Assembly: GCF_003576345.1 (NCBI RefSeq)
Contig: NZ_QWGB01000014.1
Location: 124,001-188,000 of the forward strand
DNA length: 64,000 nucleotides
Origin: Henriciella barbarensis
Lineage (GTDB): Bacteria; Pseudomonadota; Alphaproteobacteria; Caulobacterales; Hyphomonadaceae
Direction: 5' to 3'
Under the pieces are notes generated by a model. That model worked only from the letters and a program-made list of their open reading frames with translations, was not told the DNA's origin and ran no database searches. How positions within the stretch are numbered: position 1 is the first letter of the stretch; the number at the start of each line of letters is the position of its first letter. A program made the position numbers and the translations under genes. Of the stretch, positions 30,475-39,783 are shown piece by piece.

Positions 30475-31638
30475 CTAATGCTCAGACGTCAGGCTTTCGT
30501 AAATCTCAATTAGTTCAGAAGCAATCGTTGGTAGACTGAAATGTGCCTCTGCCCGCGAGCGTGCTGCCCTTCCCATTGCCCCGCGCAACACGGGATCATC
30601 AGCGATCTCTAAAATGGCATCCGTCAGCGCACCCTTGTCACCAATCGGCACTAGCCGCCCCGTATCTCCCATAAGTTCGGGCAACCCGCCAGCCTTTGAT
30701 GCTATCACCGGCTTCGACAAACTCATGGCTTCGAGCGCGGTCAGTCCGAAACCCTCAAACCGGGAAGGAATTACAACGATATCCGCGGTCGCGACGGTGG
30801 TGAGGAGCTCGCGGTGCGTGAGCCATCCCGTGATGGATGTACGGTCTTCGAGCCTATTGGCGGTAATTCTCGCCTCAATCTCACCACGCATAGGCCCATC
30901 CCCAGCTAAGGTCGCCTTGAAAGGGAGCCCTGCGGTTCGGAGGCTGCAAAGAGCATCCAGAAAGTCACAATGCCCCTTTTCGTGGACGAGCCGTCCGGGA
31001 AGAACCAGATGAACTGACGAGCGATTGTCGGTATCGCCGCCCGATAGTGCGCTTGACACACGATCAACCGCGTTTAGATCGACCGGGTTGTGCAAGACTG
31101 AGATTGAGGTGTCGGCGAGCCTGAGCGCATCTTGATAATGGCTGGCAACAGGACCGCTGATAGCTAGCTTATAATCAAAACCGGGAGGAACAAGACGTGC
31201 TAATAATTGACGCCTCGCCCACAAGCCTACGCCAGCCTTGTTAGCCCCAGGTGCATAGGCAAGGTTGTGAAACGTCACGCAGGTTCGCGCTCGGGTCATC
31301 CCTCGGAGCCTAGAGAGCGCTGTATAAACAGTGGGAAAGTAGAGATGCGCATGAATAATATCGCAATCAAGCTCTTCAGCTTTGGACGCAATGTTACGCG
31401 CACCAGCGACAACATTCCATTTGCGGTGGGGGGGCAGCACGTGGACCGGGATGCCAGCGGCCTCAAGCTGAGGTTTCAGGTCAAATGGCGGTTTAAGCAC
31501 GAAAACTGAGACGTCATGGCCTCGACGTTTTAGCTCCGGCAGAACAATGGTCAGAAGCGTCTCCGCACCACCGCGGCCTAGTGTTTCGATGACGTGGATA
31601 ATGACAAAACTCAAACGACTGCTTTCGCACGGCCCCAA
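30475..31638 (-). CDS. glycosyltransferase (GT4 family)
   Basis: 387 residues if started at the TTG at 31638; a second TTG at 31614 would give a more canonical N-terminus close to IIHVIETLGRGGAETLL, so the true start is uncertain. GT4 hallmarks are the N-terminal GGAE motif, DIIHAHLY, LVLPGRLVHEKGH and the retaining-enzyme EX7E motif in PSRFEGFGLTALEAM. It is in the middle of the minus-strand sugar assembly run, between other glycosyltransferases. Acceptor and donor unknown. Confidence 0.87.
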   Translation of the reverse strand: MGPCESSRLSFVIIHVIETLGRGGAETLLTIVLPELKRRGHDVSVFVLKPPFDLKPQLEAAGIPVHVLPPHRKWNVVAGARNIASKAEELDCDIIHAHLYFPTVYTALSRLRGMTRARTCVTFHNLAYAPGANKAGVGLWARRQLLARLVPPGFDYKLAISGPVASHYQDALRLADTSISVLHNPVDLNAVDRVSSALSGGDTDNRSSVHLVLPGRLVHEKGHCDFLDALCSLRTAGLPFKATLAGDGPMRGEIEARITANRLEDRTSITGWLTHRELLTTVATADIVVIPSRFEGFGLTALEAMSLSKPVIASKAGGLPELMGDTGRLVPIGDKGALTDAILEIADDPVLRGAMGRAARSRAEAHFSLPTIASELIEIYESLTSEH

Positions 31639-31727
31639 AGCTTCAACTAGTTAGAACACCCTGCTCGCAAGCGAGACGTTAAGCGTTGAACCCTGCTTGC
31701 TTAGAACTATTGAACAAACTTGAAAGG

Positions 31728-32777
31728 CTACCTTGGTTTTGAATTCCATATTCTGCTACCAACGAGTAATCGCAGGAAGTCTTTTGCCAAGGCCCGCAAT
31801 CCTAAACTTCGAAACGGGTTACCAATGTATCCGTGTGACATGAGCAATGAGTAAAAAGCCCCAGAGCGTTCTAAGAAAGATGAGTGCGAATATAATTTTT
31901 CTCGCAATTCATAAGTCCGACGCAGTCCTTCAAAATGACTTGCTGAAATCAAAAATTTTTCAGCTTTGTCCTTGTTTACCACTTGCTGCGCTGTTCTTTC
32001 TAAGGCTGACACACAAGACCGGGCTGCGGCAGCGAGATGATTGTAGTTAGCAGCTCCTACTCGACCCGCTTCAAGCGTACGCTCAACAAAGGTTTTCCTA
32101 TCGTACTTCCCCGTGACTGTTCCGCCGTGACGACGATACAATACCGACTTTCGATCAATGATATATACTCCGCCCAGAGCATTCCCGATCATAGAAAACC
32201 ACTTATCGTGAGGTTGCTGACCGTCCGGACGATAGTAACTGATTGGTCTAACAGAATCATCTAATTGACGTATCAGATCAGAATTCACGGCCATTAGAAA
32301 CCCTGGCCAAACCCAAAAGCCTGGTCGCCTATTTGCTCCGAAATAACCTTTACCTGGATGTGGCGGAAAAGTACCGCGCAACACATTAAGATGCTCATCA
32401 CACAGCTCGGCCCGGTGTAAAATGAGGCTCAGTCCCGGGCGCTCTAGAGCTGTTGCTTCGACCTCGATGAGCCGATCTGGAAGCCACACATCATCTTGAT
32501 CGCAAAAAGCCACCCATTGCCCTGAACATCGTCTGGCCGTGTTGAGAAAGTTTTCAGCAAAACCGAGCCTTGCACGGTTCTGATGTATCTTCACGTCGAA
32601 CGGTGCTTTTGAGCGAAAAGCATTCAAAATATGGATCGTGCTATCTTCAGATAGATCGTCACCAACAACAAGCTCATCGGGCAATCTTTTTTGTGCCAAG
32701 AGGCTATCAAGTTGCTCAGTTAAAAACCTTTCACCGTTGAAAGTCGTCATGGCAACAGATAAAAACACGTTACTCAA
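31728..32777 (-). CDS. glycosyltransferase family 2
   Basis: 349 residues, GT-A fold. It begins SVAMTTFNGERFLTEQLDSLL, with VVGDDLSEDST giving the nucleotide-binding Asp pair, and VAFCDQDDVWLPDRL carrying the DxD-like metal motif. The Lys/Arg-rich C-terminal part is helical and may be membrane-associated. Members of this subgroup add rhamnose or similar sugars, but the donor cannot be set here. It overlaps the sulfotransferase gene by 4 nt. Base composition is notably AT-rich. Confidence 0.87.
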   Translation of the reverse strand: MSNVFLSVAMTTFNGERFLTEQLDSLLAQKRLPDELVVGDDLSEDSTIHILNAFRSKAPFDVKIHQNRARLGFAENFLNTARRCSGQWVAFCDQDDVWLPDRLIEVEATALERPGLSLILHRAELCDEHLNVLRGTFPPHPGKGYFGANRRPGFWVWPGFLMAVNSDLIRQLDDSVRPISYYRPDGQQPHDKWFSMIGNALGGVYIIDRKSVLYRRHGGTVTGKYDRKTFVERTLEAGRVGAANYNHLAAAARSCVSALERTAQQVVNKDKAEKFLISASHFEGLRRTYELREKLYSHSSFLERSGAFYSLLMSHGYIGNPFRSLGLRALAKDFLRLLVGSRIWNSKPR

Positions 32778-33571
32778 TCAGCCGACCTTCCTCTCGCCTT
32801 TAACTCTCTCCAAATTTCAAAATCCCTTGCATAATAGTTATCTATGAAGTCCCGAAGCCATTTAGTCATATAAGTCCTGCTCAAACTAGTTTTAGCGGGC
32901 TTATACATTATCTCTCTTGCCAAATGAGATACCATTGGAAGCTTTTGACCGAGCGAACGAACAAGATTAATTTGCTTTGCAAGCTGAGTTAATTTTCGAT
33001 GGGCGGAACTTTGAAAAACTCGGGCCGCATTTTTCTCTCCCACTTCACTTGAGGGCTCATCAGTAATCTGCGCTATGATATCTAGCAGTCGTTGTGCTTC
33101 GCTAACATCAATAACAGTTTTAACGACCCGAGTTCCGTCTATTTCGAGAAAATTCGATTGTTTCTCGAAGTGAATGAAACGGTAATCATCGATCAAGTCT
33201 TTCTGAGAAATCTGATCACAAACACTGTTTGCACTCTCAATAACTTGTTTTTTACTCATAGACGCGATGTTTGTGTTTAGGTAAACACGAGAGTGCTGGG
33301 ACAAAGATGAAAAAAATCTCTCGTACGGATTTCGTATGAGCGCAAAGCTCTCGTACGCACAAACCTTTTCAAAAGCATAAAAAAAGTATTCGTTCAATTT
33401 TGCTAGTGGTATGTGTGTATAGTCCATAAATCCACACATCGGATGGCTATTTATTCTTCCGGCAGAGAACTCTGAATATTCATTAAGGTGGTCAAGATGA
33501 TTCCTTATGCTTGTTCCTGCACATTTTGGGATGTGAATAAATGCAAATTGAAATTTGTCACTGATGATCAT
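32774..33571 (-). CDS. sulfotransferase family 2 domain protein
   Basis: 265 residues. The N-terminal AFIHIPKCAGTSIRNHL is the 5'-phosphosulfate-binding loop (IPKxAGTS) of carbohydrate sulfotransferases that use PAPS; ALIRNPYERFFSSLSQH supplies the 3'-phosphate-binding Arg/Ser. It should sulfate a sugar of the polysaccharide. No PAPS-synthesis gene is in the window. 4-nt overlaps with both neighbours show tight coupling in the operon. The region is AT-rich and its Ile/Lys/Asn-rich composition differs from core genes, consistent with transfer. Confidence 0.82.
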   Translation of the reverse strand: MIISDKFQFAFIHIPKCAGTSIRNHLDHLNEYSEFSAGRINSHPMCGFMDYTHIPLAKLNEYFFYAFEKVCAYESFALIRNPYERFFSSLSQHSRVYLNTNIASMSKKQVIESANSVCDQISQKDLIDDYRFIHFEKQSNFLEIDGTRVVKTVIDVSEAQRLLDIIAQITDEPSSEVGEKNAARVFQSSAHRKLTQLAKQINLVRSLGQKLPMVSHLAREIMYKPAKTSLSRTYMTKWLRDFIDNYYARDFEIWRELKARGRSAD

Positions 33572-34893
33572 GATTTTTGAAGTTTACACATTTGATAGAG
33601 TGCGTTGAGGAACTGTGTTGCTTGATAGTCCCTTCTGAACATCTGAACATCTGCAGCCGACCGATACGGACTGGAGTGCGCCATCAGCTTGTCAATTGCT
33701 TTAGAAATGCCGGCAACGTTCTGATACGAAGCCACTTCGCCCAGATCATATTCATTAACAACCTTCGAAAGCTCTATATTGTTATTATTCAATAGAAGTA
33801 TTGGAGATCCTGACCCGATATATTCGAATAGTTTACCAGTCAAAACACCTGCCTCGGCATGCTGAAGCAGCACAAGTGCTGATGCAGACTTCATCAATTT
33901 TATTGCTTTTGAATGATCTACATAATCCAAAAAACTACACCAGTTTTTGCCAGAGCACCGATCAATTATACGTTGGTACTCAGAAGGATTATTTGATCCA
34001 ACAATTTCGAGGTGAACGTCTTTTAGTCCCTCATCCCGTCGACGCTGATTAATGATAGCGGTTGCCTCAATAAGCTTATGGAGGCTGTCTGGATGTGTAA
34101 TGAAACCAATGTACCTGATGACCTTCTCGTCAGATGACGTCTCGACATTATCTCTCAATGTAAAGAAATCTTCTGTGTCGTATCCATTGTAAATGAGACT
34201 AATTTGCTTCCCATTAATATTGTAGTAATTCTTCAATATGCTATGATAACCTTTGGATACGACGCTAAAGGCATTCGCGGAATTAAAGATACGTTTCTCA
34301 ATACCATCGATTCGAAAACTTGAAAACGGGCGTGGCGATGTTATACGTTTTCGGTTAAATCGATTTTTATTTTTGAGGTCTCGAATGTCAATAAATAAAG
34401 GTTTCTTTGCAATATATGAAATTTTCGCTCCAGCTAGCAGAGCCGAAATACTTCCATAACTTACAAATATAGCGTCGATCTGGCGCGAACGGGTGATCTT
34501 GATACCTTCTACGATGGCTGCGGTGCGCCATTCTGCGTTTTCATCAAGAAAAAAAGCCTTCGATAGTTTTCGGGTAATCTTAGTCAGTGTTTTGTTTTTT
34601 GAGAGAACTGAGTCGGCCACCCTGTGAACCTCAAGATCCTCGGGCAAATCATCAAGCAGCGTCTCGTCCAGCAGACCTCCGTCAAACTTCGCTGTGACAA
34701 CGATTGGCTCAGCGCCCATGCGTTTGGCGTACTTGCAAAATTTTGCCACGCGTTGCACGCTTGAGCCTCCGCGCGGCGGAAAGGTCGATGTAATGACCAA
34801 AAAGGTCAGAGGGCGGTCGCCAATGCGAGCGTAGTCTTCACCCCGCAGAACATGATCCTCAGAACTGGGCTTGTCGGAGGGTTCCGTCGTCAT
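33568..34893 (-). CDS. glycosyltransferase (GT4-like)
   Basis: 441 residues. It begins with a charged leader of about 27 residues, then TFLVITSTFPPRGGSSVQRVAKFCKYA, the GT-B glycine loop typical of GT4 enzymes. The C-terminal domain shows YIGFITHPDSLHKLIEA, SALVLLQHAEAGVLTGKLFEYIGSGSPIL and a catalytic-region glutamate. It overlaps the sulfotransferase gene by 4 nt and is AT-rich. The role is oligosaccharide assembly, donor unknown. Confidence 0.85.
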   Translation of the reverse strand: MTTEPSDKPSSEDHVLRGEDYARIGDRPLTFLVITSTFPPRGGSSVQRVAKFCKYAKRMGAEPIVVTAKFDGGLLDETLLDDLPEDLEVHRVADSVLSKNKTLTKITRKLSKAFFLDENAEWRTAAIVEGIKITRSRQIDAIFVSYGSISALLAGAKISYIAKKPLFIDIRDLKNKNRFNRKRITSPRPFSSFRIDGIEKRIFNSANAFSVVSKGYHSILKNYYNINGKQISLIYNGYDTEDFFTLRDNVETSSDEKVIRYIGFITHPDSLHKLIEATAIINQRRRDEGLKDVHLEIVGSNNPSEYQRIIDRCSGKNWCSFLDYVDHSKAIKLMKSASALVLLQHAEAGVLTGKLFEYIGSGSPILLLNNNNIELSKVVNEYDLGEVASYQNVAGISKAIDKLMAHSSPYRSAADVQMFRRDYQATQFLNALYQMCKLQKS

Positions 34894-34902
34894 TGCTTCA
34901 CC

Positions 34903-36744
34903 TTAAGCTCCGCCAACAATGGCTTGAAAAGCTTCGCTATCAATCATCAATTCAGTGTATGGGCCCTGAGCGACCAGTTTGCCTTTCTCTAACACGAGAA
35001 TCATATCGCATTCGCGAACCGTGCTGATGCGGTGAGCTACCATGATAATTGTTTTCTGCCGACTAAGCTTATCAACTGCGGCCATGACCTCTTTTTCAGT
35101 CAGATTGTCGAGTGCGCTCGTGGCTTCGTCGAATACGATGAGATCGGGATCGTGATAAAGCGCACGAGCTATCCCCAGGCGTTGACGCTGACCGCCTGAC
35201 AATCGAACACCGCGTTCACCAACCTTTGTGTCGTAGCCCTCGGGTAGATCCTCGATAATAAATTCGTGAACTTGCGCCATACGCGCGCATTCGGCAACGC
35301 GAACACGATCAATTTGTTCGGACGGCATACCGAGCGCTATGTTTTCAGCGATAGAGGCATCAACCAAAAATATTTCTTGGGGTACATAACCGATAGTCTG
35401 TTGCCAGGAGCGCACATTGTCCGATGTGATAGGCTTACCATCGATCAACATTTCTCCAGAGGTTGCCTCCAACAGGCCCAACAGCACATCCATCAATGTC
35501 GTTTTTCCAGCACCGGTACTGCCCACGACGCCTACGCGGCTGCCGATAGGGATGGTGACTGAGACTTCTTTGAGGCCCACGCCGTCTGAACCCGGATAGC
35601 TAAATGAAAGGGCCCTGAATTCGATGCTGTCATGCAGACCCAATGGCTCTACTGTTCCGCGCGGCAAAGGGTGCAGATCTTCGCGCAGAACCAAGTCTTC
35701 ATAAACTGAATCAATGGCAGCAGCGCCAAAGCGCATCGCTGAGATAGACTGATAGGCCGACTGAAATGTCGGGAGCAGGCGGTAGCCGGCAAACGCGTAG
35801 AGCCCCAGAATCGGAAGCACCTCCCCAAGCGCTTCTCCATCCGCACCTCCCTGGCGTGCCATCAGGACCAGGCAAAGAAGGATAATGCCCCCAAATGCGA
35901 CCGCCTCAATGGCGAATTTTGGCAATTGGCCGAGTGTCATACTTGCCGCCTGAGAACGAGCAACTTTAATGGCTGCCATGCGAAACCGCTTGAGATAGGT
36001 TTGCTCGCGACCAAGAACCTTAATTACCTTTATGCCGTTCAAAGCGTCACTGACGGAGGCGAAACGTTCCCGGTTTGCTACAACCCGTTCCTGTCCGATC
36101 CGCGACAGAAACCCTTTGGTAACCGCAAAAATCAATCCATAGGCCCCACCAAGTATGCTGCCAGCCACTAGAGCGGTCACAGGGTCGACAACGACTAGTA
36201 GGGTTATGATCATGGCCATCGTGATGATGCTCGCCACTAAAGTCATGAAGGGTTTGATTGTGGCGCTGACTGCCTGACTCGACTCTACAATAGTTCGTGC
36301 GGCAAGGTCACCACTATGTCGGTCAAGAAAGAATGGATATGCTTGTCTGAAGTAACCATTTAATAGTCGTTCGGATACACTATAGGATCTCATTTGTGTG
36401 TAGCGGTTAATGGCGTAATTTGTGACTATCCGAACCGCTGCGGTGATAACCAATAGAATGAACGCACCAGATCCAAGGAGAAAGAGGAACCGGTCAATGC
36501 CAGGCGTTCCGATGATTTCATAGGTCTGACTCAGAAGCGGATTTGTCTCAATAAGCGAAGGATTGCCCAGCACCGCCAAGAAAGGCATTGTCGACGCGAT
36601 GCCGACGGTTTCAAATGTTGCCATCAACACAACTAGCGCCAAAACCGCGAGTGCCCGACGTCGCTCACTTGGGGTGAGTAATGTGATGAGTACCGTCCTT
36701 GCGCGAGGGGCTTTGCTTGTTTCTCTTGCGTGCAAAATTGGCAT
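34903..36744 (-). CDS. ABC transporter permease-ATPase, PglK-type flippase
   Basis: 613 residues from the ATG at 36744; an upstream in-frame start at 36861 would add 39 residues that do not look conserved. An N-terminal six-helix membrane domain (LTPSERRRALAVLALVVLMATFETVGIASTMPFLAVL) leads to an ATPase with Walker A GSTGAGKT, signature LSGGQRQRL, Walker B LIVFDEATSALD and an H-loop VAHR. The start of the membrane domain is like PglK, which flips lipid-linked oligosaccharide. No Wzx flippase is visible nearby, so this is the likely translocator. Confidence 0.9.
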   Translation of the reverse strand: MPILHARETSKAPRARTVLITLLTPSERRRALAVLALVVLMATFETVGIASTMPFLAVLGNPSLIETNPLLSQTYEIIGTPGIDRFLFLLGSGAFILLVITAAVRIVTNYAINRYTQMRSYSVSERLLNGYFRQAYPFFLDRHSGDLAARTIVESSQAVSATIKPFMTLVASIITMAMIITLLVVVDPVTALVAGSILGGAYGLIFAVTKGFLSRIGQERVVANRERFASVSDALNGIKVIKVLGREQTYLKRFRMAAIKVARSQAASMTLGQLPKFAIEAVAFGGIILLCLVLMARQGGADGEALGEVLPILGLYAFAGYRLLPTFQSAYQSISAMRFGAAAIDSVYEDLVLREDLHPLPRGTVEPLGLHDSIEFRALSFSYPGSDGVGLKEVSVTIPIGSRVGVVGSTGAGKTTLMDVLLGLLEATSGEMLIDGKPITSDNVRSWQQTIGYVPQEIFLVDASIAENIALGMPSEQIDRVRVAECARMAQVHEFIIEDLPEGYDTKVGERGVRLSGGQRQRLGIARALYHDPDLIVFDEATSALDNLTEKEVMAAVDKLSRQKTIIMVAHRISTVRECDMILVLEKGKLVAQGPYTELMIDSEAFQAIVGGA

Positions 36745-36950
36745 AAAAATCTTGAAGCGAAGTCTTCTAAATAGATGGGTGTAGATTGTTGGATGGGCAG
36801 ACGATGTATTGATTGAAACCCGCTTAGATCGGATCCCAACTTCGCGGTGAACCGGGATCATTTCCTAAATGACAAATCGTGAGCCGGTTCAGTTTTCAGT
36901 TCAGGAAAGTCTTAGAGGCGCGTGGTAACAGGTTCATATTTAACCTGAAG

Positions 36951-38111
36951 CTAGAGGATTTCTCCAAAACGCTCTAGTTCCCGCTCCATTGAGGCAGCTA
37001 GTGCAGCTCGCTCGCTTCGGCTCTTGAGTTCTGTAACGTGCTCCACGGACAGTTCATTCAATGCCTCGGCCAGGCTTTCGACCGTAAATTCCTCAGATAT
37101 AACGCCGCATTCATGTTCCGACAGAAATGCTGCCATGTCCGGCGAGGGGCCTATCGCCACAGCGAGGCGCGCCTGGATATACTCGAATATCTTGTTCGGC
37201 ATGCAGTGTTTTAGATTGAAACTTGTTGGCTCATAGTAAATTAGACCAATGTCATATTGGTTCATCTCCTTGACGATTCGATCGTAGGGGACTGGGGGAT
37301 GCAGCGAAATCCGACCATCGGCCTCGGCTTTTCTTTTCATCTCGGCAAGGCGCTTTTCGTCGTTGGTCACAATGTAGAGATCGAGAGTGAAGTTTTGGCC
37401 CAATTGATCCATCAGCGCGAAGTAGTTCTGGAGCCCGCGATTGCGGTTTGCCACTCCGTGATAGACGAGGCGAATAGGAGACGGATCGACAGGGGTCGGA
37501 GCGATGTCGTGGTAGGCTGCTGCGCTGTGAATGACTGTTGGTGAGACCCCGAAATTGCGAGTGTAAGCATCAGCCAATCCTTGCGAGACCGTTATGACGC
37601 CATCACAGCGGGGCAGGTCGCGTGCGCACAAGCGTATCCGTTCAGGCTGCTCAAAAATCCGGAAGCGCCGATCTTCTTCGTTTTGGGCCGGATAATATTC
37701 ACGGGCATCGAAAATGATACGCGCACTCTTTTTTTGGCGTAACGCGATCGGGAGCAGCGCAAGGTCTTGAACCATGATCACGTCGAAGGTGTGCGCCTTC
37801 AACGCATTTCCCAACCCGTGGAGGCCATGCCGATGGGTATTCGCAATGTCTTTCAGAAAGTGTGTTGGCAAGAAGGCCGCAAAATAGGCGTAGCCCGGAA
37901 GGCGGCGTGTCAGTAGCCCCTTTGGCTTGGGCTCGGGACCGAGAGGGATATGGGCGTCGCAGGCCATATCGCGGGTGAGGGGCTTGGAGGCAATCGTGAT
38001 GTGATAGCCTTGCTCCCTCAGGTGCTGTGAAAAGCGTATCGTGCGCGGACTCCAGCTCGCATCGCCAAGACACATGAGCAGTGCGCGCTTTCCGGCTCCT
38101 TGATCAAACAT
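36951..38111 (-). CDS. glycosyltransferase (GT4-like)
   Basis: 386 residues from the ATG at 38111, which overlaps the aminotransferase stop by 8 nt; an upstream start at 38141 overlaps by 38 nt and is less likely. The GT-B pattern includes a conserved acceptor-side start (ALLMCLGDASWSPRTIRF), MVQDLALLPIAL, RIIFDAREYYPAQNEEDRRF and YHGVANRNRGLQN, with a donor-binding IYYEPTSFNLKHCMPNKIFEY segment. It might transfer the uncommon ManNAc(3NAc)A made by the adjacent enzymes; that is inference from position. Confidence 0.83.
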   Translation of the reverse strand: MFDQGAGKRALLMCLGDASWSPRTIRFSQHLREQGYHITIASKPLTRDMACDAHIPLGPEPKPKGLLTRRLPGYAYFAAFLPTHFLKDIANTHRHGLHGLGNALKAHTFDVIMVQDLALLPIALRQKKSARIIFDAREYYPAQNEEDRRFRIFEQPERIRLCARDLPRCDGVITVSQGLADAYTRNFGVSPTVIHSAAAYHDIAPTPVDPSPIRLVYHGVANRNRGLQNYFALMDQLGQNFTLDLYIVTNDEKRLAEMKRKAEADGRISLHPPVPYDRIVKEMNQYDIGLIYYEPTSFNLKHCMPNKIFEYIQARLAVAIGPSPDMAAFLSEHECGVISEEFTVESLAEALNELSVEHVTELKSRSERAALAASMERELERFGEIL

Positions 38112-39201
38112 GCTGTTGCTGCAGAGACGTACGTACCGCATCAGCGATCATAGCGATATCGGAAGGTTCAAGGTCTGCATGCATCGGCAAGCTAAGGACC
38201 TGGTTCGCCAAGCGCTCGCTGTCTAGGTACACTGCGTCGACGGCGAATGCGGGTTGGCGGTGTAGCGGCAGTGGGTAATGGACTGTCGTCGGAATACCGG
38301 CCCGTTTTAATTGCTCGGCCAGGCTATTTCGGTTGTCGCATTGCACGGTGTACTGGGCCCAGACGCTCGTGTTGCCGGGATGAACAGCCGGGAGTTGAAG
38401 ATCCAGCCCGGAGAGATGCTCATCATATAGTCGGGCGGCCTTGTCGCGCCGCACTACCTCGTCGTCAAAAACATCGAGCTTGGCCAGCAAGATCGCGGCC
38501 TGGATTGTGTCCAGCCGACTATTGATGCCGATGCGAACATGGTGATAACGGCGCTCCTGCCCATGGCGCGCGATCTGGCGTAATATCGGGGCTAGGGAAT
38601 CGTCGTTTGTGAAGACGGCACCGCCATCGCCGTAGCAGCCGAGTGGCTTGGACGGAAAGAAGCTCGTGCAGGCGATCCGGGACAGGGAACAGGACTTCTG
38701 ACCATTTTGCGTAGCGCCGAAGCTCTGGGCCGCGTCCTCAATGACCGTGAGCCGGTGCCGTTCCGCGATGGAGTTAATCGCTGACATGTCCGCACATTGC
38801 CCGTATAGAGAGACGGGAATAATGGCCCGTGTGCGTTCGGTAATGCGAGCCTCGATATCCTTGACATTGACCAGACAAGTCTCAGGGTCGACATCGGCAA
38901 ACACGGGCTTTGCGCCCAGAACGGCGACGGTTTCAGCTGTCGCGAAATAGCTGAATGAGGGCGTAATCACCTCGTCCCCCGGTCCCACGCCGATGGCCAT
39001 CAGAGCAATCTGTAACGCATCGGTGCCGTTGGCGCAGGTCAGACAATTCCTCACGCCGACATAGGCGGCGAGCCTTTCCTCAAGTTCGGCGACTTCGGGG
39101 CCGAGAATATAGCGCCCATGGGACAGTACATCCGCGATGCGGCGATTTAAATCGGCACGGATGCGTTCTTGCTGGGCCGCAAGATCAACGAACGCAATCA
39201 T
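38104..39201 (-). CDS. wbpE: sugar aminotransferase, WbpE-like
   Basis: 365 residues of the DegT/DnrJ/EryC1/StrS family of PLP enzymes. Motifs are [37 protein letters not shown] and the PLP-lysine block [16 protein letters not shown]. In WbpE the enzyme transaminates UDP-3-keto-GlcNAcA at C3 to UDP-GlcNAc(3NH2)A. The surrounding wbpD, wbpI and wbpB-like genes support that assignment. It overlaps the acetyltransferase gene by 4 nt and the downstream glycosyltransferase by 8 nt. A related C3 or C4 aminotransferase is the alternative. Confidence 0.85.
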   Translation of the reverse strand: MIAFVDLAAQQERIRADLNRRIADVLSHGRYILGPEVAELEERLAAYVGVRNCLTCANGTDALQIALMAIGVGPGDEVITPSFSYFATAETVAVLGAKPVFADVDPETCLVNVKDIEARITERTRAIIPVSLYGQCADMSAINSIAERHRLTVIEDAAQSFGATQNGQKSCSLSRIACTSFFPSKPLGCYGDGGAVFTNDDSLAPILRQIARHGQERRYHHVRIGINSRLDTIQAAILLAKLDVFDDEVVRRDKAARLYDEHLSGLDLQLPAVHPGNTSVWAQYTVQCDNRNSLAEQLKRAGIPTTVHYPLPLHRQPAFAVDAVYLDSERLANQVLSLPMHADLEPSDIAMIADAVRTSLQQQHV

Positions 39202-39782
39202 GACGGTACCTCTCTAACCACGCAATCGCCCGTCAATGCGTACCGCTCTCCGCTGTGTGGACAGTCGGCATATCCTTCGCCGGTCAAGGGCAAATCAAGT
39301 CGCTCACCAAACGCGCTCATCCAGCCGATCTGCCGGGCTGGGACGCCGGCGACGAGGGCAAAATCCGCAACATCCTTTCGGACCACTGCACCGGCAGCAA
39401 CAAACGCAAACGCGCCGATCTTGACCCCGCAGACGACGGTACAGTTGGCCCCAAGCGTAGCGCCTTCGCGGACAAGCGTATCGCGATATTCGCTCTTTCT
39501 CTCGACCCGAGCGCGCGGGTTATAAACGTTCGTGAAGACCATAGATGGCCCGCAAAATACCCCATCTTCTAGGATAACATTGTCATAGACGGACACGTTA
39601 TTCTGGATCTTGACATCGTTGCCGATGACAACGCGATTACCCACAAAGACGTTTTGCCCCAGCGAGCATCTTGCTCCAATGCTGGCGCCCGAACAGATAT
39701 GAACCCAATGCCAAACCCGTGTTTCGGGCCCTATGGTTGCTCCATCGTCAATGATGGCGCTCTCGTGACAGAAATAGTCCAT
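39198..39782 (-). CDS. wbpD: UDP-GlcNAc(3NH2)A N-acetyltransferase, WbpD-like
   Basis: 194 residues from the ATG at 39782, 1 nt after the preceding stop; an upstream start at 39797 is less likely. The protein is a left-handed beta-helix acetyltransferase: hexapeptide repeats across the first 140 residues, with [17 protein letters not shown] and [18 protein letters not shown], then a tail with four cysteine/histidine residues ([15 protein letters not shown]) resembling a zinc-like element. WbpD acetylates the C3 amine using acetyl-CoA. The neighbouring genes give the substrate context. Confidence 0.85.
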   Translation of the reverse strand: MDYFCHESAIIDDGATIGPETRVWHWVHICSGASIGARCSLGQNVFVGNRVVIGNDVKIQNNVSVYDNVILEDGVFCGPSMVFTNVYNPRARVERKSEYRDTLVREGATLGANCTVVCGVKIGAFAFVAAGAVVRKDVADFALVAGVPARQIGWMSAFGERLDLPLTGEGYADCPHSGERYALTGDCVVREVPS

Positions 39783-39783
39783 A

